Positions 32,748 through 41,794 of a stretch of 64,000 nt of DNA are shown here, one piece after another. The DNA is from an uncultured Paracoccaceae bacterium. GTDB lineage: Bacteria > Pseudomonadota > Alphaproteobacteria > Rhodobacterales > Rhodobacteraceae. Below the pieces are notes generated by a model. It was not told where the DNA came from and made no database searches. It saw nothing but the letters and a program-made list of their open reading frames with translations. The number at the start of each line of letters is the position of its first letter. Positions within the stretch are counted from its first letter, which is position 1. The stretch covers positions 45,336-109,335 of the forward strand of contig CATOSU010000012.1 of NCBI GenBank assembly GCA_951812615.1, in the 5' to 3' direction. The position numbers and the translations under genes were made by a program.

Positions 32748-34478
32748 ATGACGTTTTCCGCGAAAGACAACGCTTCAATCTCTGCAGGTGGTGCTCTGTT
32801 TGGAAAGCTCAAGGCTCTTGGTGTAGAGTACGTCTTTGCAAATTCAGGGACAGATTTTCCGCCGATTATTGAAGGCCTCATTGAGGCCCGAGAAAAGGGC
32901 ATTGATCTGCCGCAGGCTATCACGGTCCCCCATGAACATGTCGCGGTTGGCATGGCGCATGGGTTCTATCAAATGACGGGCAACGCTCAGGCCGTTATGC
33001 TGCACACGAATGTTGGGCTATCGAATGGTGCGACTGGCTTGATCAACGCGGCCTGCGATCAGGTGCCAATGTTTGTTATGTCTGGCAGAACGCCCGTCGC
33101 TGAGGGCAGCCGTTTTGGCGCAAGGACTGTGCCTATCGGCTGGGGTCAAGAGATGTTCGATCAGACCGCTCTGGTCCGGGAAGCCTGCAAGTGGGACTAT
33201 GAGCTTCGTTTTTCTGACCAAGTGTCGAGCGTCCTGGATCGCGGGTGGTCAATCGCCAATTCAACCCCAAAGGGTCCGGTGTATCTCAGCCTCCCTCGCG
33301 AAGTCTTGTGCGAAGCTTGTCCGCCAGAAGGCTTGGATGAACCGTCGAAACTTCAACCTGCGCAAACATCTCCCAGCCGTAAAGCCCTGACGCGGGCTGC
33401 TAAGCTGTTGTCCCAAGCTGAACGCCCTTTGATTATCGCCCAACGTGGGCCGGGCTCGCAGGACGCTTTTGACGCGCTGACCGCCTTCGTCGAAGACTTG
33501 GCAATCCCTGTCTCACATTACTGGGCCAATCAAATCTCAATCCCAATGACAAGCTATTGTCATGTCGGGTGGTTCCCGGATGAACTGCTTCAAGACGCAG
33601 ATGTCGTGCTGGTCATTGATGCCCTTGCGCCTTGGTGGCCTGATCGTGCCGCTCCTGCGGAACATGCAAAGATCATCCAACTTGGTCCGGATCCCTTATT
33701 TGCGCGGTCCGTGCCCATGCGATCTTTCCGCTCAGACGTCACGCTAAGCGGTGAGACAAGCGAAACCATCATGGAGCTTATAGACGAAACCCGCAAAAAC
33801 ACGCCCGACAGCAAAATGGTTGGACAAAGAAAGAAGACCTTGTCGGCGGTGTCGGCAGCAGAGCGCACGCGGGTTGCCGAACTGTCCGAACAAGGGTGCC
33901 GGTCGCCCATGACCAAAGATTGGGTGTCGCTTTGCCTCGGCCAGGCGATCAAGGGCCACAAAGCAACCGTCTTCCACGAATTGGGTTGCCCTTTGCCACC
34001 ACTCCAACTGGAGCACTATCAAAGCTACGTTCAGGAACCTCATTCCGGCGGTCTGGGCTGGGGTCTGCCCGCTGCTATCGGCGCTCAACTGGCAGATCCT
34101 GATCGGCTAATCTTCGCAACGATGGGGGATGGCAGCTATATGTTTGCTAATCCCACCGCTTGCCATCAAATTTGCGAAGCTCTGGGCCTGCCGGTGATCA
34201 CCCTGGTGCTCAATAATGAAGAATGGGGCGCCGTGCGGCATTCCGTTTCAGGGCTCTACAAAGGGGGACTGGCGTCGAAATCGAACGACGTGCCTTTGAC
34301 TTCTCTGCGCCCCAGCCCGGACTTTACAAAAACGGCCGAGGCGAGTCGTGCTTATACACAGACTGTATTGGATGGGGCGAGTCTGCCGGACGCTCTTGAG
34401 AAGGCAATTGAAGTTGCCACTCAGGAGAAGCGCCAGGTATTGCTGAACATTTCAATTGAACGCGAGGACTCTCATTGA
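32748..34478 (+). CDS. thiamine-pyrophosphate enzyme, acetolactate synthase-like
   Basis: 576 aa. Three-domain TPP decarboxylase/synthase fold. Pyrimidine domain has the catalytic glutamate in TVPHEHVAVGMAHGFYQM; the central domain spans about 210-350; the PP-binding domain has MGDGSYMFANPTACHQICEA to LVLNNEEWG, the GDGx(24-30)NN motif. FAD-binding or regulatory subunit genes are absent, so true branched-chain acetolactate synthesis is unlikely; a benzoylformate/oxalyl-type lyase is possible. Base composition is lower in GC than neighbours, suggesting separate acquisition. Confidence 0.82.
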   Translation: MTFSAKDNASISAGGALFGKLKALGVEYVFANSGTDFPPIIEGLIEAREKGIDLPQAITVPHEHVAVGMAHGFYQMTGNAQAVMLHTNVGLSNGATGLINAACDQVPMFVMSGRTPVAEGSRFGARTVPIGWGQEMFDQTALVREACKWDYELRFSDQVSSVLDRGWSIANSTPKGPVYLSLPREVLCEACPPEGLDEPSKLQPAQTSPSRKALTRAAKLLSQAERPLIIAQRGPGSQDAFDALTAFVEDLAIPVSHYWANQISIPMTSYCHVGWFPDELLQDADVVLVIDALAPWWPDRAAPAEHAKIIQLGPDPLFARSVPMRSFRSDVTLSGETSETIMELIDETRKNTPDSKMVGQRKKTLSAVSAAERTRVAELSEQGCRSPMTKDWVSLCLGQAIKGHKATVFHELGCPLPPLQLEHYQSYVQEPHSGGLGWGLPAAIGAQLADPDRLIFATMGDGSYMFANPTACHQICEALGLPVITLVLNNEEWGAVRHSVSGLYKGGLASKSNDVPLTSLRPSPDFTKTAEASRAYTQTVLDGASLPDALEKAIEVATQEKRQVLLNISIEREDSH

Positions 34479-34831
34479 TGGAGTTGTGGTGAACCGAGAC
34501 AACGCCCGTCGTAGAATTCACAACACGCGTTGAAAAGAAGACCTACGAGCGTTTCAAATCTGCCTTTCGCTGCAGCTACAAAACTCTGCAAATTGGGCCC
34601 TCCTGACACCTTCGCTGCCCAGTCCACCAACGGCAAGTCTCGAATGGAGCACCCTTTTGCGGCACCCAAGACGGGCTGGCAACTTGCGCACCAAACCCGC
34701 CTTCAGGTGCTCCAAAACGAATGACAGCTTGGCATCAGAATGCCTGTGTTTTCTTGATCTTCAGCGCGACCGGTCCACCGTCGCAAACAAACCGTTTTAG
34801 ATCGGCTGGGCGCCGGAGGAAAAATTGAGTG
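34479..34831. other. intergenic without recognisable gene
   Basis: No gene, repeat or RNA could be supported; the sequence is between two convergent genes. Confidence 0.3.
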
Positions 34832-36742
34832 TCATTCCGGCAACCCCGCCTCTCGCAGCGCATGAATGAAGGTCGCCATTGGTTCGGAATCGGTGAAGGG
34901 CAGCCAATCCCAGTCTGATATCTTTGGAGTATGGTAGTAGGCGCGCATGTCGTCGAGTGCCGCCGCGGCTTCGTCATGTTGGCCCATACGCTCAAGGGCG
35001 GCAGCCAGGATAAGGTGCGGAAGCCAGAATTCACCGCTGATTTCCAAAGCACTTTTTGATGCGTCCAAGGCCAGCTCAAACTCACCTTTCAGGAAATGTG
35101 CGAGACCCAACGCCCCATAACGATAGATGAGCACGGGATATCCGGTTTCTTCGTTGATCGTGGCGTGCATATGCGGGATCGCGGCATCATAATCGCCGGT
35201 AAACACGTCGCACCATCCCATAATACCATCCAGACTGCCGACCTTGGTGCCGGGCTTGGACAGAATGCGGTAACCCTCTTGGACTTCGTCGAACAGACCG
35301 AGCCAATTGGCCGGGATCATACCGATATGGATCGCCATGTAGAGGCCGGGTTCCAGGGCCCGCGCACGCCGTGTGAATTCATAGGCTTGCCGAAACCCTT
35401 TGAGTCGATGCTCAGTGTCGGCAAGCTGGGCTATGTGGTGGGTAACCATGCCTTTAGCAACAAGATAATGGGCCTCGCCCGGAAACGTCTCCAGCGCGAA
35501 GTCACACGCTTTGTCCACCTCGGCAAGAGTGGCCCGGGAATGATCCGTATAAAACGCCGCCATCCAGTAGTCTGAAAACAGGGCTTTAAATTTGTCAGGT
35601 TCGCTGACCAACGGCTTCAGTCGGTCCAAAGTGTCGGATTTTTTCTGGAAATAGTAGCGACGCCTTTGGGATTGGCGCCACTGGCTTAGCATTCCGTTGC
35701 GCAGCCGGTCCGTCGCTTCCGGGATGAAATCGAACGCTTCATCTACTGCAATAACCGTGCTTTCGTTGAACAGGATGTCACGATGAATGGAATAGGCACG
35801 GATCGATACCCTTACCCGGTCCCCTATCTGGCGCGCACTGCCGGTGACCAGCGATCCCGCCTCGGCGTCACGCATACGCTCTGCCAACTTGGTCGGATCG
35901 TCGGCCTCATGTTCATCATCCAGCTTGATCTGGGCAGCGCCGAGATAGCCAATGCGACCAAGATCATGCGCAATCTGGACCGGCAATTCCCGTACAAGGA
36001 AGGTGGCGATTTCTCCACCGCCCAGATCCTCGAAATTAGCCACAAGGAACATGCCGCCATCCAGGGCTTCCCCGGGTGCGTCGACCTTGAAGTCGGTTTG
36101 CTTGGCCTGTTTCAGAATGGTGTAGACATGACGGCTGAGTGCATCGGGTTCCGCGTCAAGTTCAGCTTTCATGCGGTCTTCGAAGCACTGGTAATAGGCA
36201 AGCGCTTCTCCGCGCCGTCCCTCGGCGGCAAGCAGGGTCATTGTCAGCCGCAGGGCGGGTTCGCTCAGGGGCTGGAGGCCGAGGGCTTTCTCCGCCAGTA
36301 TCAGCGCCGTCGCGATGTCGCCGGCGTCCTTTAGCGCCTCGGCCTGGGACAACGCTGACGCGACCTCAGTTTCCGTGTTCTTTTCGCGTTGTCCTTCCAG
36401 CCATTGATCAAACCCTTCGGCGCCGGTCGAAAACCCCGGCAGTAAATCAGGACTTTTGTCGACGGCAATCGCGCCCTCGGCCAGCATCAGCGTGTCGTCC
36501 CCGACGACTACGTTCTCACCAATCGCCTTGCGCAGCGCAAAAAGCGCCTGACGCAGCGAGTTGCGCGCCTGGTCGTCAAACCTGTCGCCCCAAAGCAGGG
36601 TGGCGAGATGTTCGCGGCTCTGCGGCTGCCCGTTCAGGGCAAGATAGATCAGCAGCGCCTGCGCCTTCTTGTTCTTGAGCAGGATCGGCTCACTATCCCG
36701 AGTAAGGGAAAACGCTGGTGAGAGTGTGAGCTTGAGACTCAT
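34832..36742 (-). CDS. SARP/BTAD-type transcriptional regulator with TPR-like C-terminus
   Basis: 636 aa. N-terminal winged helix of the OmpR/SARP type (LKNKKAQALLIYLALNGQPQ, REHLATLLWGDRFDDQARNS, LRQALFALRKAIG) followed by the BTAD helical domain (GDIATALILAEKALGLQPLS, LAYYQCFEDRMKAELDAEPD). Then a TolB-like/CHASE-like region (RVRVSIRAYSIHRDILFNES) and TPR-like repeats to the end. The start at 36742 gives MSLKLTLSPAFSLTRD. Such one-component regulators are often linked to adhesion or secondary metabolism; no target is obvious here. Divergent from the ParB-like remnant. Confidence 0.8.
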   Translation of the reverse strand: MSLKLTLSPAFSLTRDSEPILLKNKKAQALLIYLALNGQPQSREHLATLLWGDRFDDQARNSLRQALFALRKAIGENVVVGDDTLMLAEGAIAVDKSPDLLPGFSTGAEGFDQWLEGQREKNTETEVASALSQAEALKDAGDIATALILAEKALGLQPLSEPALRLTMTLLAAEGRRGEALAYYQCFEDRMKAELDAEPDALSRHVYTILKQAKQTDFKVDAPGEALDGGMFLVANFEDLGGGEIATFLVRELPVQIAHDLGRIGYLGAAQIKLDDEHEADDPTKLAERMRDAEAGSLVTGSARQIGDRVRVSIRAYSIHRDILFNESTVIAVDEAFDFIPEATDRLRNGMLSQWRQSQRRRYYFQKKSDTLDRLKPLVSEPDKFKALFSDYWMAAFYTDHSRATLAEVDKACDFALETFPGEAHYLVAKGMVTHHIAQLADTEHRLKGFRQAYEFTRRARALEPGLYMAIHIGMIPANWLGLFDEVQEGYRILSKPGTKVGSLDGIMGWCDVFTGDYDAAIPHMHATINEETGYPVLIYRYGALGLAHFLKGEFELALDASKSALEISGEFWLPHLILAAALERMGQHDEAAAALDDMRAYYHTPKISDWDWLPFTDSEPMATFIHALREAGLPE

Positions 36743-36908
36743 GCGCTGGATAATCCGGGGGCAAATAGGCTGTTTAACGGGCGATATTGCGGAGTTAACG
36801 CCAAGCAAATGCAAGAAAGCAAGGATTTCACGCATCGGCAAATGGCGGGGTAACGGCGGGCGGACAGATTGGGTTCAGACAGAACAACACCAAAGAGGGA
36901 ACCAAAAA

Positions 36909-37263
36909 ATGACATTCGCAACCAACACCGCCACCACCCGCAGCCCCGAAATCGACCTGTCCCTCGCAGAGGTCAAGACGACGGTAGAGCGTCTGTGGTG
37001 CCCGGCAGAGCGCGGTGATCGATCATCCCGATCTGCTGCTTGGCACGCTGATCGACAAATCCGCCAAGACCGACATCCGCGCGATCTGGACCTCCACCGC
37101 AGAGGGCTTCTTCAAGCGGGTGAACGGGGCCTATCTCGGCGATCTGCATCGCAGCCTCTTGGGTCTCGCGCCGGACCACCCAACCGTCACCACCTTTGCC
37201 AAGCTCAAGAAGCGCGAAGAGGCCGATCGGCTCGATACGCGGCTGCCCGACGAGATAGGCTGA
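36909..37263 (+). pseudogene. plasmid ParB-like nuclease family protein, broken remnant
   Basis: The first frame starts MTFATNTATTRSPEIDLSLA with a good site (AGAGGGAACC). The second frame (from about 37008) reads IDHPDLLLGTLIDKSAKTDI, RAIWTSTAEGFFKRVNGAYL and HPTVTTFAKLKKREEADRL, similar to the C-terminus of ParB-like proteins of alphaproteobacterial plasmids. The long middle part is absent, so this is an internal deletion with a frame change. Confidence 0.5.
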
Positions 37264-37333
37264 CGCGCGCTGAAGCCCCAGCACAATCAAGAAAGCCGCA
37301 CCCTTCGGGGTGCGGCAAATGCTTCGTCTCCGG

Positions 37334-37801
37334 CTATCCTTCCCCGTCAAGAACGATGAGGGCGAGCGCCATGGCTTCGAAGTAGATGATCCGGCGCGGT
37401 TCGGTCTCCCAAATGCGCGGCTTCTTCGGCAGTTTGTGTTTGAGTGTCGGATACCGCCGGGCAATCGCGGCAGCTTCTTCGTAGATGTTGCGGTATTCAA
37501 ATCTGCGCGTCACCAGCAGGTCGAGGACGTCCTCGTCCGAGATCGACCGGGCCATCGCTCTCAGGATCACCACGTTGCGGTCGCCTTTGCGCCCCGCTGT
37601 ATCCGGGTTCTGGCAAATTACGATATCCGGCTCGTAGATCGCCATCCAGCTCTTCAGCACGCTCACCCCATCCCCCGGAGCCCGTGCTGCCTTGTGCGAG
37701 ACCCGCCAGTCTTTCAGTGTCTTCCCCTTGAGGTACACCATGCAGGCAAGGTCCCGTCGAACCGCGATGGCCAGGATCCGCCGTCGTCTAGAACCGTTCA
37801 C
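37334..37801 (-). CDS. hypothetical protein coupled to an XRE regulator
   Basis: 155 aa from the GTG at 37801. A possible actin/RNase H-like start (ILAIAVRRDLACMVYLKGKT), then AIYEPDIVICQNPDTAGRKG and RRYPTLKHKLPKKPRIWETE. The last part ends FEAMALALIVLDGEG. The pattern (beta strand with acidic residue, a charged DxxGRKG loop, C-terminal E/D in ALALIVLD) suggests a RuvC-like nuclease fold, but this is inference. It begins 14 nt inside the end of the preceding HTH gene. Confidence 0.5.
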   Translation of the reverse strand: MNGSRRRRILAIAVRRDLACMVYLKGKTLKDWRVSHKAARAPGDGVSVLKSWMAIYEPDIVICQNPDTAGRKGDRNVVILRAMARSISDEDVLDLLVTRRFEYRNIYEEAAAIARRYPTLKHKLPKKPRIWETEPRRIIYFEAMALALIVLDGEG

Positions 37802-38142
37802 GGTCGACCGCGATCTCATCGGCCAGACGTTCCGCCAGCTTCTCCAGCGTGGCGTTGCGGTTGAACGTGGCCGCATGGGTCTCCCTGGGATGGGGCAGGC
37901 TGGCCAGCCGCTCGGACAGCGTCTCGCGCAAATCCGGCATCAGTTCGCTGAAATAGCTCTCGAAGCTGCGCCCGAAGATCAAAGACAGCGTGCAGATCTC
38001 CGGCAGTGTCGGCGCGCGCTGGCCGTCCTCCAGTTGACGGATGATCTTGGTACTGCCCGCCCAGAAGGTGGCCGCAATCGGCCTGGGTAAGCCCCGCCTT
38101 GCGCCGGGCGGCGCGCAAGTCGAGGCTGAAATCGTTGTGCAT
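37788..38142 (-). pseudogene. XRE-family HTH regulator, frameshifted
   Basis: Starts MHNDFSLDLRAARRKAGLTQ with the first HTH helix; after LLGG the correct continuation (STKIIRQLEDGQRAPTLPEI, then LIFGRSFESYFSELMPDLRE) lies in another frame, ending DEIAVDRERF. An extra G in GGCGGGCAG around 38065 explains it. Without the shift it would be about 117 aa. Probable repressor of the pair. Confidence 0.75.
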
Positions 38143-38223
38143 GAAAAGATGGTCTTAAACTGTTAAACCATCTTTATTCTACACTGCCCCATTTCCGGCG
38201 GTACTGACCCTCATCGCCAGAAT

Positions 38224-38342
38224 TTTGAAAACGGGTTTTGCCGGATGCGCGCTCTCTCCCGGGAGGTGACGCAGAGGCGAAACGGTGATCCGTTTCGCGT
38301 CGCCCCGGACAGAGCGCGGCGCAGGCAAAACCCGTTTTCAAA
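38224..38342. repeat. 119-bp nested hairpin
   Basis: Outer arms of 19 bp are perfectly complementary (38224-38242 and 38324-38342, TTTGAAAACGGGTTTTGCC). A second stem forms from TGCGCGCTCT and AGAGCGCGGCGCA with a bulge, and the apex is GCGAAACGG-TGAT-CCGTTTCGC. The whole segment folds back on itself. It contains no gene. Could be a miniature (MITE-like) element, a structured RNA or a phage/plasmid replication signal. Confidence 0.7.
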
Positions 38343-38653
38343 TCCCATATAGGTAGAAATTCTAGCCGATCCGGAGCGTCGCGCAAGGGACCCGGATTGG
38401 CCATTCTCGTGAACGTATTCAGGAAAGCGGAAGTTCGTTGCGGGTGCCACGTACAGAATCTCACTGTCCGATAGCGGACCTTCAGCCTCGGCTGGCCGGT
38501 TGAGGAAATCAACAGACTGGAGCTGTCACGATTTGATGCCGCCCCCAGTTCTCATTTACGCAGTCTGAGCTTCGTGTCTGACGTCAGCGCCAATGGGACA
38601 GTTTTGAGCGATTTGATTAGGGAGGGTTTCTGGCTCATCGTAACCACCAAGGA

Positions 38654-38785
38654 GTGAAGACGAAACAGAAACCCGGACCCAAGCAGAGCCACGGCGAAAA
38701 AGTGGTAAAGGACATTCACCGGGCAACCCGCAAGCAGTATTCAGCGGAAGAGAAGATCAGGATCGTGCTGGATGAGGTATTCTAA
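38654..38785 (+). pseudogene. IS3-family OrfA-like N-terminal fragment
   Basis: VKTKQKPGPKQSHGEKVVKD and IHRATRKQYSAEEKIRIVLD correspond to the start of an IS3-type OrfA (AEEKIRIVLDGL is its usual HTH start). The frame closes at a TAA a few codons later where unrelated sequence begins. Confidence 0.65.
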
Positions 38786-38885
38786 AAAGCCAATTGAAAC
38801 CGTTCTCAAGGTGATCTTCTCCCCAAGATCCGGGCCGTTGCGAATTGGAATTTTCCACCTTTGACTGGATGAAGGAGGAAGACTC

Positions 38886-39041
38886 ATGAAACGAAAGCGG
38901 TTCGCTGTTGTCCGCTGGCATGGGCGGGATGAGCTGATCAAGGCTATGGGGCCAAGCTTCACCACACCGGAAAAGACGCCGGACGATCCCGATGCCAAAA
39001 ATGACATCGACGATCCGTTTGAGCCGCCAGATGAGTTGTAG
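38886..39041 (+). CDS. small hypothetical protein
   Basis: 51 codons starting MKRKRFAVVRWHGRDELIKA and ending in a very acidic stretch (DDPDAKNDIDDPFEPPDEL). A strong ribosome binding site (GAAGGAGGAAG) lies 5 nt upstream of the ATG, which is the main support. Family unknown. Confidence 0.4.
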   Translation: MKRKRFAVVRWHGRDELIKAMGPSFTTPEKTPDDPDAKNDIDDPFEPPDEL

Positions 39042-39182
39042 GGGTAGGTTGAACACGATGGTCGGCCGACGGCAGCTGCGATTTGACTCTTGACGGGATC
39101 TGTTTTGTGAGTCCTGGTTGGCTTTGCCGAAAGCCGTGTTCTGTGTTAAACTTCAGCTACTTAAAAGTTTTCATTAACATTT

Positions 39183-39386
39183 ATGGACGCGACAACATTC
39201 CTGATGAATTGCTACGGCATTCCACAATCATTGCGCGACGAGTTCGAGGAAACCTTGAAGACCACAAGTCTGGACAACCTTGATCTTTCCTTCCGGATGA
39301 TGAGCCAGCAATCGGATGATGACGACTATGATGCAAAGCTCGACACCTGGCCGCTTCGCATCGAATTCTGCGCAACAAAGGCCTGA
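39183..39386 (+). CDS. small hypothetical protein
   Basis: 67 aa, acidic, MDATTFLMNCYGIPQSLRDE then FEETLKTTSLDNLDLSFRMM. The leader is AT-rich and could hold a promoter. No family recognised and no clear Shine-Dalgarno, so support is modest. Confidence 0.35.
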   Translation: MDATTFLMNCYGIPQSLRDEFEETLKTTSLDNLDLSFRMMSQQSDDDDYDAKLDTWPLRIEFCATKA

Positions 39387-39411
39387 TCACATTGACAACC
39401 AGCACCCACCA

Positions 39412-39438
39412 AAAAGCCCTGGATGCTCATCCAGGGCT
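39412..39438 (-). terminator. hairpin with minus-strand T tract
   Basis: AGCCCTGGATG / CATCCAGGGCT perfect 11-bp stem with a 2-nt loop; on the minus strand it is followed by TTTTTGG. No minus-strand gene ends here, so it may be a relic of a deleted gene. Confidence 0.45.
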
Positions 39439-39509
39439 GGTCTGTTGCTGTATCGTCACAGAGCCGCCAGCCCGGGACCCTGAACCGCGTGTCGCGACGC
39501 GCATCATAG

Positions 39510-39877
39510 CGGGGCAATATCCAGCGGATTTCGACGGCCACGGGGTTCAGAACCTCGATGGCGAAAGCCTGATGCCCCTGTTTCGGAATACCTACGCCGA
39601 GCGCCAACAACCGATCTTTTGGGAACATGAGGGAAACTGCGCAGTCCGTAATGGTGACTGGAAGCTGGTAAAGGTGTTTGGTGGAGACTGGGAGCTCTAC
39701 AACATGCGCGTGGACTGAACAGAACTTTTCAATTTGCGGGAGAAAAACGCGCCTCAGGCAGAGAAAATGATCAAGGAGTTTGAGGCCTGGGCCGAAAAGA
39801 TGGGTGTGGTGGATTGGGGCATTGTCCGCGAGCACCCAGACATGGATTGGGTGCAACCGGAGAAGCCGCGAACTTGA
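39510..39877 (+). pseudogene. sulfatase (arylsulfatase-like) C-terminal fragment with nonsense codon
   Basis: GQYPADFDGHGVQNLDGESL, then PIFWEHEGNCAVRNGDWKLV and ELYNMRVD match the C-terminal part of type I sulfatases. A TGA at 39716-39718 replaces the usual Arg (CGA) of MRVDRTEL; the same frame continues TELFNLREKNAPQAEKMIKE, FEAWAEKMGVVDWG to 39877. The catalytic Cys/Ser-x-Pro-x-Arg domain is absent. Confidence 0.8.
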
Positions 39878-39992
39878 TTTTTTTGGGGGCCACAGACGCT
39901 GAAGACCGGTTCAGCATGCGCTACTCCTTGACTCAGTCGATACCGTTTGAAATTCTACATTCGGAATTCCAAAATTGGAAAAAGGGCCACCA

Positions 39993-40727
39993 ATGTCAAC
40001 TCAGGCTCCAAGTTCGGAGATGCTCGAGCCGCTCAGATCGGAACCAGCCTTGATCGATCTTGTACATGACAGATTGGTTGAAGCGATTTCGGTTGGCCGT
40101 CTGCCGCCGGGCGCTCGGCTGACGCAGGGGCGCGTTGCAGAACTTCTCGACGTCTCGCGCCAGCCCGTGAGTCATGCGCTGCAAGTGTTGAAGCATCAGG
40201 GATTGGTCGTGCAGCACGGGCGCAAGGGCCTTGCCGTCGCGCCCCTGGATGGGAGGCAGATCTGGAATTTGTATAAAGTCCGCGAAGTGCTGGATGGTTT
40301 GGCTGCACGCCTCGCGGCGACACGAGTGGCAGAAAACGGCGTAGGATCGACCGAATTGGATGCTTTGCAGGCGGCGCTGGACACCGGCGCTGCACTGCCC
40401 TCAAACGCCGAAACGATTGACCTCGTTCGCGCAGATATGGCTTTCCACCAGGCGCTGCACGACTTGTCAGGCAATCCTGAGATTGCCCGGACTGTATCTG
40501 AACAATGGCCGCAATTCATGCGCTCTATGGCGACAGTACTGGACGACGAAGGGCACAGATCGGTCATCTGGAAAGAACACGCGGCTATTGCCGCGTCTGT
40601 ATTGACCGGCGACGCCGATTTGGCCGAGGCACGCTCAAAAGAACATGCAAGACGCGCGGGCGAAGAGACCCGCCAGCGTATCGATAGGATGAAATTGGAG
40701 GAGACGCGAGATGAAGCTCACAGATGA
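39993..40727 (+). CDS. GntR family regulator (FadR/FCD type)
   Basis: 244 aa. Winged HTH at about 20-85 (LPPGARLTQGRVAELLDVSR, QPVSHALQVLKHQGLV) and an FCD all-helical effector domain (VREVLDGLAARLAATRV, DMAFHQALHDLSGNPEIART) whose Asp and His residues normally bind a metal and a carboxylic ligand. Overlaps the dioxygenase gene by 17 nt, so they form one unit and GntR likely regulates it. Confidence 0.88.
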   Translation: MSTQAPSSEMLEPLRSEPALIDLVHDRLVEAISVGRLPPGARLTQGRVAELLDVSRQPVSHALQVLKHQGLVVQHGRKGLAVAPLDGRQIWNLYKVREVLDGLAARLAATRVAENGVGSTELDALQAALDTGAALPSNAETIDLVRADMAFHQALHDLSGNPEIARTVSEQWPQFMRSMATVLDDEGHRSVIWKEHAAIAASVLTGDADLAEARSKEHARRAGEETRQRIDRMKLEETRDEAHR

Positions 40728-41511
40728 TCAGGTCAAACAGTTCGACGAAGAAGGTTGGATTTTTCTACCTGAGGCATTCTCGGCCGAAGAAGTGGCCGTC
40801 CTGAAGGCCGAGGCCGAGAACATTTATGATGAGGATCGCCCCGAGGTCTGGCGCGAAAAATCCGGCGCCCCCAGGACGGCCTTTGCCGCCCACACTTACA
40901 ACGAAGCTTTTGGCATTCTTGGGCGTCATCCCCACCTGATCGAGCCCCTGGAACAGGTCTTTGGTGAGAAGGTTTACATGCACCAGTACAAAATTAACGC
41001 CAAAGCCAGCTTCACGGGGGATGTGTGGCAGTGGCACCAGGATTACGGCACCTGGGCCCGCGACGATGGCATGCCCGAGCCCCGGGCCATGAACATCTCT
41101 GTCTTCCTGGATGAGGTCTTCTCATTCAACGGGCCGCTGATGTTGATCCCAAGAAGCCACAATCAAGGTGTGCTGGAGGCAGGCCACGATACCTCCACCA
41201 CAAGCTATCCGCTTTGGACTCTGGACAACGACACCGTCACCCGGCTTGTTGATGAGGGCGGACTCGTTGTCCCCACAGGTAAGCCAGGTGGCGTCTTGAT
41301 GTTCCACGGCAATCTGGTGCATGGCTCGGCCGGTAACATCACACCCTTCCCGCGCAAGATCGTCTATCTGACGCTAAATGCTTGCTCGAACTACATCAGA
41401 ACGCCCACGCGTAAGGAATGGATCGCGCATCAAGACTTTACGCCGATCGAAGCATGTGAAGATGACGCTCTGTTGAAGTTTGCACAAAGCTACAAGCACG
41501 CTGCCGAGTAA
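40711..41511 (+). CDS. phytanoyl-CoA dioxygenase (PhyH) family oxygenase
   Basis: 266 aa Fe(II)/2-oxoglutarate dioxygenase. The iron triad is visible: His and Asp in VWQWHQDYGTWARDDG (HxD) and the distal His in HGNLVHGSAGNITPFPRKIV, with Arg for 2-oxoglutarate. The motif arrangement resembles ectoine hydroxylase EctD-like proteins, but no ectoine genes occur nearby. Starts MKLTDDQVKQFDEEGWIFLP. A gene beginning at 41527 (MLDLENRVSF) followed in the same operon but is cut after about 20 codons. Confidence 0.85.
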   Translation: MKLTDDQVKQFDEEGWIFLPEAFSAEEVAVLKAEAENIYDEDRPEVWREKSGAPRTAFAAHTYNEAFGILGRHPHLIEPLEQVFGEKVYMHQYKINAKASFTGDVWQWHQDYGTWARDDGMPEPRAMNISVFLDEVFSFNGPLMLIPRSHNQGVLEAGHDTSTTSYPLWTLDNDTVTRLVDEGGLVVPTGKPGGVLMFHGNLVHGSAGNITPFPRKIVYLTLNACSNYIRTPTRKEWIAHQDFTPIEACEDDALLKFAQSYKHAAE

Positions 41512-41526
41512 AGGGAGGATCTCGCC

Positions 41527-41590
41527 ATGCTCGACCTAGAAAATCGCGTTTCATTCTATCAACCGGAGCAGGAAGGTCTAATCTTTCCGG
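41527..41590 (+). pseudogene. truncated downstream gene of the PhyH operon
   Basis: GGGAGG is 8 nt before an ATG starting MLDLENRVSFYQPEQEGL. Similarity is too short to identify the family; the start LENRV is common in SDR enzymes. It collides with the panE-like fragment on the other strand. Confidence 0.3.
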
Positions 41591-41789
41591 AACTGCCAGC
41601 CAGATTATCGACGACGTGAACATGATCCAGGCTGAAACTTCCCAGGTCGCTCTGAATACGAAGACCCGACGACTGCATTGCAGCAAGATGCGCACCGCGC
41701 GCGACAAACGTGATGTCAACGCCGGACTTCGCCAGCAACCCCCCGAATAAACCGCCAAGGCCGCCTGATCCCATGACTGCGATTTTCAT
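41559..41789 (-). pseudogene. ketopantoate reductase-like (PanE/ApbA) N-terminal fragment
   Basis: From the ATG at 41789: MKIAVMGSGGLGGLFGGLLA, KSGVDITFVARGAHLAAMQS, with the NADP-binding GxGxxG of PanE/ApbA. After DNLAGSSGK the sequence leaves the family, so only the first 70 or so of about 300 residues survive. Confidence 0.8.
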
Positions 41790-41794
41790 ACGCC

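Noticed and set aside
36669..37385. 238-aa plus-strand frame across the SARP start and ParB-like remnant
   Set aside because: It joins unrelated pieces: antisense of the SARP start, the leader and the wrong frame of the ParB-like remnant.
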